Shown piece after piece: positions 23,566 to 34,707 of a stretch of DNA of 64,000 bases; the first letter of the stretch is position 1, and each line of letters opens with the position of its first letter. Made by a program: the position numbers and the translations under genes. The notes below the pieces were generated by a model. That model was not told the origin of the DNA and made no database searches. It was given only the letters and a program-made list of their open reading frames with translations. The stretch comes from Elymus sibiricus (taxonomy: Eukaryota; Streptophyta; Magnoliopsida; Poales; Poaceae): assembly GCA_039707655.1 (NCBI GenBank), contig CM077676.1, positions 189,158,936 to 189,222,935 on the forward strand. Direction: 5' to 3'.

Positions 23566-23673
23566 TTGGAATGGGCCCATGTCCAGGGTATCACATGGTT
23601 TTTAGTCCTTTATTTTTCATTCTATTATGTCGGATTTTCTATTTTTCCTATTATCTTTTATTTTTCTATGTTT

Positions 23674-23841
23674 TTATTTCTTTGTATACATTAACTTTTT
23701 TAGATACGAAAAGGAGTATTATATGCCTTTATTTTCTTTGTATACATTAACTTTTTTAGATACGAAAAAGGAGTGTTATATGCCTTTATTTTCTTTGTAT
23801 ACATTAACCTTTTTAGATACGAAAAGGAGTATTATATTTGC
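23674..23841. repeat. Three-copy tandem repeat, period about 57 bp
   Basis: The unit contains CTTTGTATACATTAAC followed by TTTTTTAGATACGAAAA and GGAGT.TTATAT. Copies begin with CTTTG at 23680, 23736 and 23793. They differ by a few substitutions and small indels, which points to an older local duplication. Confidence 0.85.
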
Positions 23842-24059
23842 CTAGACATGTTAGAGGCTTGTATTTAACCTGTTTTGTCCATTAGTTTCTTGTGCTCGAA
23901 AGCGGAGTAGAGCAGTCATGAATATTTTTCAATACGCAAAAAACATATTTACGTATGCAACACAAACATTTTAAAAATTTCTGCAACGTGAATTTCACAT
24001 TTTAAAATTGATTATCTTTTTCTATTTTAAATCTATGAAATAGAAAAAAATGATAATAC

Positions 24060-24500
24060 GGGCAAAAAGCTGGTCATGGGCCCTACCAAGGGAGCCTTGC
24101 GTGAGTGATTCCTTTCCTATCTCTCGCTATGAGCATGGAATAGGGGGACTCCCGTGCTACGATGCCAACATTTGTCATACCAAGGAATCAATGTTGGGTT
24201 GTATAAAAAATGCGATCTGGGGTTGGATCACCGATCAACCGGCGAGGAGAGCACTCCTGCATCCACAATCTTGCCCTTTCTCTAACCAGAACATGGATAC
24301 CGTCGAACACTTGCTACTAGATTTTGTCGTAGTTTGTGTTGTGTTGTCTCCCTTGCCGCGCCGGATTGGACAACAATTGAGATGCAACCTTCACATCTAC
24401 ATTGCCTTTTCTATTTCAGGAGCATGAGAACAACATCGTCTTCGACCATGCGGCATGGACGAATGTGGTTCTTCTTCACATTTGTTCATAAGGTGTGACA
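24060..24500 (+). pseudogene. LINE reverse transcriptase C-terminal (zf-RVT) remnant
   Basis: A short open stretch at 24209-24330 reads WGWITDQPARRALLHPQSCP and then NMDTVEHLLLD. This matches the pattern of the zinc-binding domain found after the reverse transcriptase of plant LINEs (W..D.ARRGL..P..C..C....ETV.HLL). The frame after about 24420 (NNIVFDHAAWTNVV) also resembles the end of such proteins. The rest of the reverse transcriptase is missing and the zinc-binding cysteines are partly lost. Confidence 0.55.
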
Positions 24501-24764
24501 TGGAGCACTGCTAAGCTTCTACTGTATATAGTTTCCATCCCCCTGCCCCTTCACAAGTTGATTTGTGTGATGGGTTTAGATCCACATGGAGAGTTTGACA
24601 AGCATATATACTTTTGTGATCCAAACATAACACTTACATGTTAAACCTATTTATACAAAGCGAAATCATAAGTGTAAAATGGGGTATACGTACATGTGGA
24701 CCCGCCCCCATTGTGGGGTCAGACAATGAGTGAATTGTGCCAGGGTGTTACATGTATTATTTTT

Positions 24765-25350
24765 TTCCGAGAAAACTTCCGATCTACTCATCATTAATCA
24801 TGGTAGTACAACGAACATCAGAAGAAGAAAAAATTACATCCAGATCCATAGACCACCTAGCGACGACTACATGCACTGGAGCGAGCCGAAGGCGTGCCGC
24901 TGTCACCACCCCTCCCTCGCAGGAGCCGGGCAAAACTTGTTGTAATAGAGAGTTGGGAAGTCGTTGTGCTAAGTCCCCATAGGACCAGCGCACCAGAACA
25001 GCAACCGCCACCGATGAAGAGAAGAGATCGAAATGATCCAACCTGAAGACACACTGACGCAGACAAACGAATACTAGATCCGAGCGGATTCATCAAAGAC
25101 AACCATTGAGCGAATCCTGTGAGATGCGCTGGAGACACACCTCCACACGCTCTCCCACGATGCTAGACGCACCACCGGGACGGGGGCTAGGTGGGGAGAA
25201 CCTTATTCTATCTTCAGGAAGCCGTCGCCGTCTCGTCTTTCTGAGCAGGATACAAACCCTAGCAAAACTCAAATAAACACGTAAAAACAGAGCCCTCTCG
25301 TTAGCAAGGGACGGGATCCATCGCGCCCCCATGGCCCTAAGGCCATAATG
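24765..25350 (-). mobile_element. A-tailed non-LTR-retrotransposon-like repeat
   Basis: On the minus strand the sequence runs from GGCCTTAGGGCCATGGGGG (about 25345) to GATGAGTAGATCGGAAGTTTTCTCGG followed by AAAAAAA (24763-24790). I recall this ending from many Triticeae sequences. The A-rich end suggests retroposition by a LINE-type mechanism. No reverse transcriptase is encoded, so it would be a non-autonomous or 5'-truncated copy. Confidence 0.5.
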
Positions 25351-25399
25351 GACGAGGCAGGCGGTGCCGCCGATGGGAGGCAGAAACCCTAGCCCAGGG

Positions 25400-25782
25400 A
25401 TGGAGCTAGTGTGCGAGCATTGGTGTCAACTGACACGAGTGATAACTAGCAAAACCTTGATTAAACTAGACTAGTTACTGTCCATTTTTTGTAATCTGTC
25501 CCCATTGAAATAGAGATGACATCATAGACATTTTTTTCTAGCTTTCGTCGCCGCCTTGTTCGCTTGGAGGAGAGGCAAAGGGGTGTTACATGTACACCGT
25601 GATGGGAACATTTTTAGTACTTGGTTGGAGAGGTGGCAGAGCAGATTTTGTTGTAATCTCGGCTAGATCATTTGCCTCCCATAGGTGGAACATTGTCGGA
25701 TCTCTTCTTTTTCTTCTTCTTTAATACTACACGATACACATGATCACTCATGTTCTAAGAAAAACGTTGGTCACCTATATTA
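25400..25782. other. Intergenic DNA, nothing recognised
   Basis: No gene or repeat end was recognised between the A-tailed repeat and the Stowaway-like terminus at 25785. Confidence 0.4.
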
Positions 25783-25784
25783 TA

Positions 25785-25791
25785 CTCCCTC
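25785..25791 (+). mobile_element. Left terminus of a Stowaway-like MITE
   Basis: TA|CTCCCTC immediately precedes the left Copia LTR. The matching right end lies after the right LTR at 31285-31333, where CGCTCTTATATTATGGGACG is followed by GTGAGAG|TA. Stowaway (Tc1/mariner) MITEs of grasses have CTCCCTC termini and TA target duplications. Most of the left arm is missing, so the MITE was already incomplete or was damaged. Confidence 0.5.
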
Positions 25792-26896
25792 TGTTGAAAT
25801 ATGAGTTGGGCTTAGGGCCCATCTAACAATTTCAGAAAAATCTCTAAGGGCCCATGTGGGTATATGGCACTAGGTGTGGTGGGAAGTTTAGTCCCATACC
25901 GCTAGTGGAGAAGGAGTTGGACCTCCTTATAAGGGATTCTCTTCCACATGCTATTGGAGCTTGAGAAGAGAAGTGGTTCCCGCGCGCTCCTCCTCCGCCG
26001 CCCGCCTCGTCCCGCCGCGCCGCGGGTTGCGGGATTGAGCCGAGCTCACACCTATGCGCTTCTTTTTGCCGGCCAGGAACGGAGAGTCTTTGACAGATGG
26101 GGCCACGATCTGAGACGTCAGATCAGATCGTGGGCTGTCACCGACTTGGGCTCAGCCCACGTCTCTCCACGCGGCCGCGCCTATTAATGTGAGGCACTGC
26201 AAACCCTAGCCGCGACGCGAAACAGATCACATCTCTGCCTCCACGCCCACTGCCGCCGTTCCATTGAGACGTCAGATCGTGGGCTGTCACCGACTTAGCC
26301 GTGGGCTCAGCCCACGTCTCTCCACGTGGCCGCGCCTATTTATGTGAGGCGCTGCGAACCCTAGCCGTGACGCGAAACAGATCGCATCTCTGCCTCCACG
26401 CCCACTGCCGCCGTTCCATTGCTGCTGCTGCCGCCGGTGATCCCATCCCGTCCGCCGCGTACACGGTCGACGGGAGAGCAGGCCTCCGAAACCCCGCCTC
26501 TCCGGATCCTGTACGGGAGAGGGGCGATTAGGTTTTTGGGGAGCGATTACGCGACTGCTCGCATCTGTTCCTCTACGTCCACATCACCTTCGTCATCACC
26601 ATGTCCACCGACGCCGACAAAGCCGCCGCCGAAGCCGAGAAGAAGGCCGCCGAGGATGCCGCTGCTGCTGCCGCCGCCGCCGCGGCTTCTGCCTGGCCTA
26701 CTGGAGGGTATAACTCGTTATCCCGCTCCTTCTGATTTCTGTTTTAGCCATGCTAGCGTTATACGTAGATGTGTCTGCTGTTAGCGTAGTATGTGCTTGC
26801 ATTACCGAATATCAGCATGTGTTTATTTCTGTCAATGCCATGCTAGTAATTTATTCGTGGATTAAATTAATCGAAAAATTGCCTATTTACTCAGCA
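25792..26896 (+). mobile_element. 5' LTR of Copia element
   Basis: A 1105-bp LTR starting TGTTGAAATATGAG and ending TACTCAGCA. It pairs with the 967-bp LTR at 30318-31284, and most of the length difference comes from a tandem duplication of about 154 bp at 26112-26420. A TATA-like CTTATAAGG is at 25936-25944. The 3' part contains an ATG (26601) followed by an alanine-rich frame that is also present in the other LTR. Confidence 0.9.
26112..26420. repeat. 154-bp tandem duplication inside the left Copia LTR
   Basis: Two copies start GAGACGTCAGATC at 26112 and 26266 and end CGCCGTTCCATT at 26265 and 26420. The right LTR has a single copy, so the duplication arose after or during insertion of this element. 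The copies differ at several sites. Confidence 0.9.
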
Positions 26897-29771
26897 ATCC
26901 AAAAACCTAATTTGTGTAGGAATTTTTCGAATCATGGTTTTGCTGCTGCACTGAAACCGGATAAGTTTACCGGTACATATTTTAAGCGTTGGCAGACCAA
27001 AACCATCTTATGGCTCACGGCAATGAATGTGTTCTGGGTTGCCAGTGTGACTCCCACAGGAACGCTCAATCCTGAACAGGAGAAGGCGTTCAGGGAGGCC
27101 ACCGTCATCTTTCTCGGAGCAGTTCTGAGCGTGATCGGAGATAAGTTGGTTGACGCATATTTACATGTGCGGGTTGCCAAGGACTTGTGGGAGGCGCTCG
27201 AATCTAAATTCGGGGCCACCGATGCTGGGAGCGAGATGTATGTTATAGAGCAGTTCCACGATTACAAAATGGTTGAGAACCGTTCTGTATTGGAACAGGC
27301 TCATGAGATAATATGCATCGCTAAGGAGCTTGAGCTTCTGAAGTGCGATTTACCGAGCAAATTTGTCGCGGATTGTATAATCGCTAAGCTCCCTAATTCC
27401 TGGAGGAACTTTGCGACCACTCTAAAACATCAGAGGCGTGAATTCTCAGTAGAGGATGTCATCGGCCATCTGAGTGTTGAGCAGAATTCGAGAGCAAAGG
27501 ACTCGCATGGAAAAAGGGGTCGAAGGAACTTCTGTAGCCAATATGGTGCATCAGAAGAACTTCAATTCCCACAAGCCCAAGGGAAAGAACGGTGTCCATG
27601 AGAGGACGCCTCCCTATTCACCCCAGTCAAACGGGGTTGCCGAACGGAAAAACCGTACTCTAACTGATTTGGTTAACGCCATGTTAGATACATCGGGTTT
27701 ATCCAAGGCATGCTGGGGGGAGACTATATTGACATCATGTCATGTCCTGAATAAAGTTCCGACAAAGGATAATGAGATCACTCCCTATGAGAAATGGGCG
27801 AAGAGAAGGACAACACTCTCGTACTTGCGTACTTGGGGCTGTTTGGCGAAAGTCAACGTGCCGATCCCCCCAAAAGCGTAAGCTTGGACCAAAGACCGTG
27901 GACTGCGTTAATTTGGGCTACGCGAAGAATAGCGTTGGCTATAGATTTCTAGTAGTGAAATCTGAGGTACCTGACCAGAAGGTCGGTACAATTATGGAGT
28001 CTAAGAATGCTACATTCTTCGAGGATATTTTTCCTATGAGAGATATGCAAAGCACTTCTAGACAGGAATCTAAGGAGACTCCTGAGCCTGCCATTCCTAT
28101 GGAATATTATGAACAAACACATGATGAAAATCCTGAGGAGGATGACGAGGAAACCCTTGGTAGGGGTAAGAGACAAAGGACTGTAAAGACCTTTGGTGAT
28201 GATTTCCTTGTGTACCTCATGGATGATACTCCCACTTCTATTTCAGAAGCGTATGCGTCTCCAGAAGCTGACTACTGGAAGGATGCGGTCCGTAGCGAGA
28301 TGGATTCCATCATGGCTAACGGGACTTGGTAGATTACTGAGCGTCCCTATGGTTGCAAACCATTGGGATGTAAGTGGGTGTTTAAGAAGAAGCTTAGGCC
28401 CGACGATACTATTGAAAAGTACAAGGCTAGGCTTGTGGCCAAGGGCTATGCCCAGAAAGAAGAAGAAGATTTCTTCGACACTTATTCACCTGTGGCCAGA
28501 CTGACCACCATTCGAGTATTACTCTCGTTGGCAGCCTCGCATGGTCTTCTCGTCCACCAGATGGATGTTAAGACGGCATTCCTGAACGGAGAGCTAAAGG
28601 AGGAAATCTACATGCAACAGCCTGATGGCTTTGTGTTAGATGGTCAGGAAGGAAAGGTGTGTAAGTTGCTGAAATCTTTATATGGCATGAGACAAGCACC
28701 TAAGCAATGTCATGAGAAATTTAATGAAACTTTGACATCTGTTGGCTTCTTTGTTAATGAAGCTAACACATGTGTATACTATCGCTATGGTGGGGGCGAA
28801 GGAGTTATACTGTGCTTGTATGTTGATGACATACTGATATTTGGAACTAGCCTCAAAGTGATTGAGGAAGTTAAGTTTTTTTATCTCAGAACTTTGAGAT
28901 GAAGGACCTTGGAGTGGCTGATGTTATCTTGAACATCAAGCTATTGAGAGATGATGAGGGTGGGATTACACTTCTGCAATCCCATTATGTTGAGAAGGTG
29001 TTGAGTCGTTTTGGATATTCGGACTGCAAACCATCTCAAACACCTTATGATCCTAGTTTGCTGATTCGAAAGTTCGAAGGCATACCTAAAGATCAATTGA
29101 GATACTCTCAAGTTATTGGTTCACTCATGTATCTAGCGAGCGCAACGAGGCCTAACATCGCATTTGCTATGAGCAAACTGAGCCGGTTTGTTTCCAAACC
29201 GGGCGATGTACATTGGCATGCTATTGAAAGAGTTATGCGCTATCTGAAAGGTACTATGAACTATGGACTTCACTATACCGGATACCCGTCGGTACTTGAA
29301 GGGTATAGTGATGCGAATTGGATCTCTGATGCTGATGAGATGAAGGCCACAACTGGGTATGTATTTACTCTTGGAGGTGGTGTTGTTTCCTGAAAGTCTT
29401 GCAAGCAAACGATTTTAACGAGATCGACAATGGAAGCAGAATTAACAGCATTAGACACATCTGGTGGTGAAACAGAATGGCTTCGAGATCTTTTGATGGA
29501 CTTGCCAGTGGTTGAGAAGCCGGTTCCGGCCATCCTTATGAACTGTGACAATCAAACAGTTATTGTCAAGGTGAAGAGTTCAAAGGACAACATGAAGTCC
29601 AACAAACACATAAGAATGAGATTGAAAGCTGTCAAAAAATTAAGAAACTCCGGAGTGATAGCGTTGGATTACATCCAAACGGCTAAGAATCTGGCAGATC
29701 CCTTTACTAAAGGGCTATCACGTGTTGTGATAGATAGTGCATCGAGGGAGATGGGTATGAGACCCACATGA
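26601..29771 (+). pseudogene. Copia gag-pol, internally deleted and frameshifted
   Basis: Gag appears to begin at ATG 26601 inside the LTR (MSTDADKAAAEAEKKAAED). It joins in frame across a possible intron (26708-26919, GT-AG) to exon 2 (NFSNHGFAAALKPDKFTGTY). Gag runs to about 27510, shifts frame, and is fused near 27598 to the second half of the integrase (PYSPQSNGVAERKNRT). The gag zinc knuckle, protease and front of the integrase are therefore deleted. A frameshift near 27870, a stop at 28330-28332, a frameshift near 28880 in a T run and a stop at 29391-29393 follow. The RT still shows [20 protein letters not shown] and the YVDD box ([11 protein letters not shown]). The RNase H part ends with IQTAKNLADPFTKGL. 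The element cannot produce a full polyprotein. Confidence 0.9.
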
Positions 29772-30306
29772 GTTGTCATGGTAGTAACCCAACCTATGTG
29801 ATCGGAGATCCCGTGAAGTAGGACCTGGGAAAACAAGCCAGTGGTGAACTGAGGAGAGTAATTTTACTAACCCACTCCGTTGGAGATGCAATACTCTCGA
29901 GAAAACTGTATGGTAGGATGACTACTGTCTTAATGTGTTCCAAGGCTTATATATATAAGCAAGATGCTGTCCTACAGAGCTATCTTTGGAGGAACAAACC
30001 TATATGAGCCCGACTGCTGGTCACAGTCTATGAGATTGGGGTGATCTCTAGCAAGCTCATGAATATGCCAGGAGTGTGACTAATATGCTCCACCCGAGGG
30101 GTCAGCCTTCGGCAGTCTAGTACTAGTAAGACCTGTGGTGAAACTTCTTTACTCTAAACTGACAATTCAAGGCATAGTCCATTGTTCAGTTGTGAATGAG
30201 TGTAGCTACTTGCTCTAGGTGGAGTTCAACCTTAACCGGTCTCCACTGAAATACTGGTATATCAAAACAATGTTTGGAACAAAGGACATAATGGGCCCTT
30301 GAGATC

Positions 30307-30317
30307 TGGTGGGGGAT
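30307..30317 (+). other. Polypurine tract of the Copia element
   Basis: GGTGGGGGAT directly precedes the right LTR, in the position expected for the plus-strand primer. Confidence 0.7.
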
Positions 30318-31284
30318 TGTTGAAATATGAGTTGGGCTTAGGGCCCATCTAACAATTTCAGAAAAATCTCTAAGGGCCCATGTGGGTATATGGCAGTAGG
30401 TGTGGTGGGAAGTTTAGTCCCATACCGCTAGTGGAGAAGGAGTTGGACCTCCTTATAAGGGATTCTCTTCCACATGCTATTGGAGCTTGAGAAGAGAAGT
30501 GGTTCCCGCGCGCTCCTCCTCCGCCGCTCGCCTCGCCGCGCCGCGCCGCGCCGCGCCGCGGGTTGCGGGATTGAGCCGAGCCGAGCTCACACCTATGCGC
30601 TTCTTTTTGCCGGTCAGGAACGGAGAGTCTTTGACAGATGGGGCCACGATCTGAGACGTCAGATCGTGGGCTGTCACCGACTTGGACGTGGGCTCAGCCC
30701 ACGTCTCTCCACGCGGCCGCGCCTATTTATGTGAGGCGCTGCGAACCCTAGCCGTGACGCGAAACAGATCGCATCTCTGACTCCACGCCCACTGCCGCCG
30801 TTCCATTGCTGCTGCTGTCGCCGGTGATCCCATCCCGTCCGCCGCGTACACGGTCGACGGGAGAGCAGGCCTCCGAAACCCCGCCTCTCCGGATGCTGTA
30901 CGGGAGAGGGGCGATTAGGTTTTTGGGGAGTGATTACGCGACTGCTCGCATCTGTTCCTCTACGTCCACATCACCTTCGTCATCACCATGTCCACCGACG
31001 CCGACAAAGCCGCCGCCGAAGCCGAGAAGAAGGCCGCCGAGGATGCCGCTGCTGCTGCCGCCGCCGCCGCGGCTTCTGCCTGGCCTACTGGGGGGTATAA
31101 CTCGTTTATCTCGCTCCTTCTGATTTCTGTTTTAGCCATGCTAGCGTTATACGTAGATGTGTCTGCTGTTAGCGTAGTATGTGCTTGCATTACCGAATAT
31201 CAGCATGTGTTTATTTCTGTCAATGCCATGCTAGTAATTTATTTGTGGATTAAATTAATCAAAAAATTGCCTATTTATTCAGCA
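30318..31284 (+). mobile_element. 3' LTR of Copia element
   Basis: Starts TGTTGAAATATGAG and ends TTATTCAGCA, and matches the left LTR except for the 154-bp duplication and scattered changes. The flanking 5-mers are CCCTC on the left (25787-25791) and CCTTC on the right (31285-31289), a target duplication with one mismatch. Confidence 0.9.
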
Positions 31285-31333
31285 CCTTCCAGGCCAATGT
31301 CAAAAACGCTCTTATATTATGGGACGGTGAGAG
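31285..31333 (+). mobile_element. Right arm of the Stowaway-like MITE
   Basis: Contains GTCAAAAACGCTCTTATATT followed by ATGGGACGGTGAGAG and TA. This matches the right arm of a common grass Stowaway MITE and continues the CTCCCTC terminus left of the Copia element. Confidence 0.55.
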
Positions 31334-31335
31334 TA

Positions 31336-32315
31336 CAAAGAAAGAAAATGAGCAACTCTTGATTAACACCCTCCGGGAGGCAAAAGTGCTCTTGTGCTCT
31401 GCTACATCGTCCTTGAGTAGTCCATCTCTCTTTGACCGCGCCCACCAGTGCTGCGGCGTGAGACTAAAAAGTCCCCAGTCTTGATCATGTATTTCTCAGC
31501 ACGAGAAAGCACGAGTATGCCGTGATTTGGTCACTGCCATGCCATGTTGTCAAGTTTCATGACGCTTAATCGCTAAGCGAAGCGAAGCATCTCTCTCCAC
31601 CCAGCAACGCGGAGAGTGAGCGAGGCCTCGTGATTCTTTGGTTTCGATCGTTCGCCCCTCCGCAACACCGGCCGGAATAATTCAGTCAGACCGCGTCGCG
31701 TAGATCGCACGCTCCGCTGCGCTGGCGCCTTCTCCTCGGCACCGGCCCGAACGATGAACCGTCGCGAGCGACGATGACGGCCAGGGCCAGTGACGGTTAG
31801 CCAGCCACGTCGCAGTTCGGCAGTCAAAGAAGTTCAGTGTCACGTCCCGTAGCTGCTTCAATCAGTGGAACCGTACGCACGGCACTCACGTAGTAGTACT
31901 ACTCCTTGCTTCAATCAGTTCCTCATCATGCCTTGATCGATTTATTCAATTAATTAACGCACGCGGCGACGCGTATCTAATCGGGGTCTGATTCGTCTTA
32001 ACAAGCTTGTCCTCTAGGTTAAGTTATATACTTCTACGAGACGAATCCAGATGAAAGCTACGTATAATGCTGCGCTTGGCTTCTCGTGATTCCGATTGCT
32101 TGATGCTGGCATTCATGTCACTATATTTCTGCCTGCTCTTTCTGCTTTCGTATCTAAAGGAAAAGCACCCCGATGTGACGAGCCAACGCTTTCGTATGTT
32201 GACTTCGTGTGTTCTTGACTTCTTGGAATACCATAGCTTGACAAGATTGTACCTGTCGAAGCTGACAGGTTGACTTTAATCATTGAAAGTCACTAGGGGC
32301 ATTATATGCGGCGTA
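31336..32315. other. Intergenic DNA, nothing recognised
   Basis: No coding frame, repeat terminus or RNA gene is supported in this stretch. Confidence 0.4.
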
Positions 32316-32526
32316 GGGCATCTCCAACGGCAACCGGCAAATTTTCTCCCGCATCCGTCCGCGGACAGGGGGACCAGTCCGTGGACACGAATGCGGGAGG
32401 CAGCCATCCAACGCTAGCCGCATATATTTTAAACTCCTTTTCAACAAACCGGATGAAATTCATGCAAATACGGTCGGATTTCATACAAACATGACGGATT
32501 TCATATAAACCGGACGAAAACGGTTA

Positions 32527-34707
32527 GGGCAACTCCAACGCACGACCCCAAATGGTCCGGCCGCGTCCGTTTGGAGGTAAACGGACAGAAAACGCGGCCC
32601 AACGGGCGGGAGCAAACGGACATTCGGTCCGCTTTCTACACATTCCCGGCCGAACTTTGGGCCACGTTTGCGTCGAAACGGGCGGGACGCGTGCCCTTGT
32701 CCTCCCCTGGCCCGCCCGTCGGTGGCACAGCCCCTTTTCTCCTTCCCTGCCCTCCCTCCGCCCTCCGCCCCCCGCCATCGCCGCCGCCACCCCCGTTCCC
32801 GGCCGCGTCGCCTTCCATCAAGGCCGTCCGAACCACGGCCCACGCCACGCCATAGCCGGCCCACGCCCGCGTTTCGGAAGTGCTTTTTCCCGACGTTCGT
32901 GGTTCCTTGTTGCCGGTGGGAGAGAAGCTACGGCCGCCGGCGCCGCCCGTCTACCCCAACAACTTTCGGCAGACGCTCCATTGCCGCAGGGCGCCCGCCC
33001 ACCAACACCTTGCTTTGCTGCCTGCGAGGGGGGCTCGACGTGCTCTTTCCGGACGTGTCTCCACCACGATCACAAGGTGTTCGACGCTTTGCTCACAAGG
33101 TACCATGGATAGTGGGGATGAGTATTTCTTTCACAACTTCATTTGTTCATCGGATGATTCGTCCTCAAATGATGAAGAGCTTGTGGTGGCTACATTGGTC
33201 GTCCATGACCACATTAGTAGGAAGCGGCCTCGGTTCAGGGGATCAATCCCCGGCCATGCTCCGGCCTTGAACCGCAATAGGGAGAAAGGCCACGCCCTTC
33301 TCTATGCCGATTATTTTAAGAATACCGCACTCTTCAAACCACATCAATTTCGTCGCCGATTCCGAATGATGAGACATGTGTTCAATCGTATTCGGGAGGG
33401 AGTGGTAGGATATGACCCATACTTTGAGTGCAAAGAGGATGCCCTTGGCAAGCTTGGCTTCTCTTCTTACCAGAAATGCAATGCGGTTATTCGCATGCTT
33501 GCATATGGAATTCCTGGTGATCTTGTGGATGAGTATGTGCGTACGAGTGAGTCCACATGTCTCCTCTCAATGTATAGTTTCTACAAGGCCGTGGTGGCAG
33601 TGTTCGGCCCCGAGTACCTGAGAGAGCCAATTGCGACTGATACAGAGAGGTTGTTGGCGATCAATGCCGATAGGGGCTTTCCGGACATGCTTGGTAGTAT
33701 AGATTGTATGCACTGAAAGTGGAAGAACTGTCCATTTGCTTGGCAGGGGCAATACAAGGGGCATGTGAAAGGTGCCACTGTTATACTTGAAGCGGTGGCT
33801 TCACAAGATCTGTGGATATGACATTCTTTCTTTGGCATGGCTGGTTCTCACAATGATATCAACGTGCTTAAGAGTTCTCCAGTGTTTGCAAGGCTTGCAG
33901 AAGGCCACTCCCGAGAGGTCAACTTTGAGATCAATGGCCACCATTACAACAAGGGATATTACCTAGCTGATGGTATCTATCCTCAGTGGTCAACTCTTGT
34001 GAATACCATACCCAATCCGCAAGGAGAGAAGAGACAGAGATTTGCCCAAATGCAGGAGAGTGCTAGGAAGGATGTGGAGCGTGCTTTTGGTGTGCTTCAA
34101 TCTCGATGGGGTATCGTTCGAAACCCTGCATTGACATGGAGCACTCAGAAGCTTTGGGAGGTGATGACTGCGTGTGTGATCATGCACAATATGATCGTGG
34201 ATGATGAGCGTGGCGATAGCATCTACGACCAAGGGTTTGATTTCCAGGGTGAAAATGTTGAGCCTGAGCACCCACCTCCTGTAACCTTTCAACAGTTTGT
34301 CCAATTTCATTGTGAAATGCGTGATTGGCAAACTCATGTGCAACTCCAGGATGACTTGGTTGAGCACATGTGGACTCACATTGGCAACCAGTAGATCTAT
34401 CGGTTTAATCTCTTTTCATGCACACAAATTTTTATTGGGTTGTAAGACTATTTGATATTTTTTTATTTCGATTGGGTTGTAATAAAAGACTATTTCGGAT
34501 GTGAAACTATTTGCTATGTTTGATTTGAACTATTTGCTATGCTTGATTTTATTCTAGATGGCCTCCGGCGGACGAGATGCGGCCGCGCGTTGGGCGCATG
34601 CCCGGCGCATCCACAAATCCGGGCAGACACGGCCCCATTGCCACCCCCAAACGGACGAAATCCGGACAAAACGGACGTCCGTTTGGGGTCGTGAGTTGGA
34701 GTTGCCC
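32527..34707 (+). mobile_element. Inner PIF/Harbinger element with transposase
   Basis: A 2181-bp element with inverted ends GGGCAACTCCAACGCACGAC and, in reverse complement, GGGCAACTCCAACTCACGAC. The ends are followed by the shared word CCCCAAA. It is flanked by TTA on both sides (32524-32526 and 34708-34710), the 3-bp duplication of this superfamily. It carries a transposase but I saw no companion Myb-like ORF, which autonomous PIF/Harbinger elements normally have. Confidence 0.9.
33105..34394 (+). pseudogene. PIF/Harbinger transposase (DDE_Tnp_4 type) with two stops
   Basis: One frame of 429 codons from ATG at 33105 (MDSGDEYFFHNFICSSDDSS) to the stop at 34392-34394, interrupted only by two TGA codons, at 33714-33716 and 33819-33821. 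Each sits where the family usually has tryptophan, so each is probably a TGG to TGA change. The N-terminal helix-turn-helix region includes FRRRFRMMRHVFNRI. The catalytic acidic residues are recognisable in MLGSIDCMH, in GSHNDINVLK and in DVERAFGVLQSRW. The length is normal and no frameshift was seen. The gene is recently inactivated rather than decayed. Confidence 0.9.

Noticed and set aside
24784..25332. Minus-strand frames of 79-93 codons
   Set aside because: They overlap in several phases within the A-tailed repeat and show no family resemblance.
22500..25350. Possible CRISPR-like or phased repeat arrays
   Set aside because: The repeats are a degenerate AT-rich block and a three-copy tandem array without unique spacers. 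The genome is also a plant's.
32552..33270. GC-rich frames upstream of the Harbinger transposase, considered as the Myb-like partner
   Set aside because: No Myb or trihelix pattern was visible, and the frames overlap each other in several phases, as random GC-rich DNA does.
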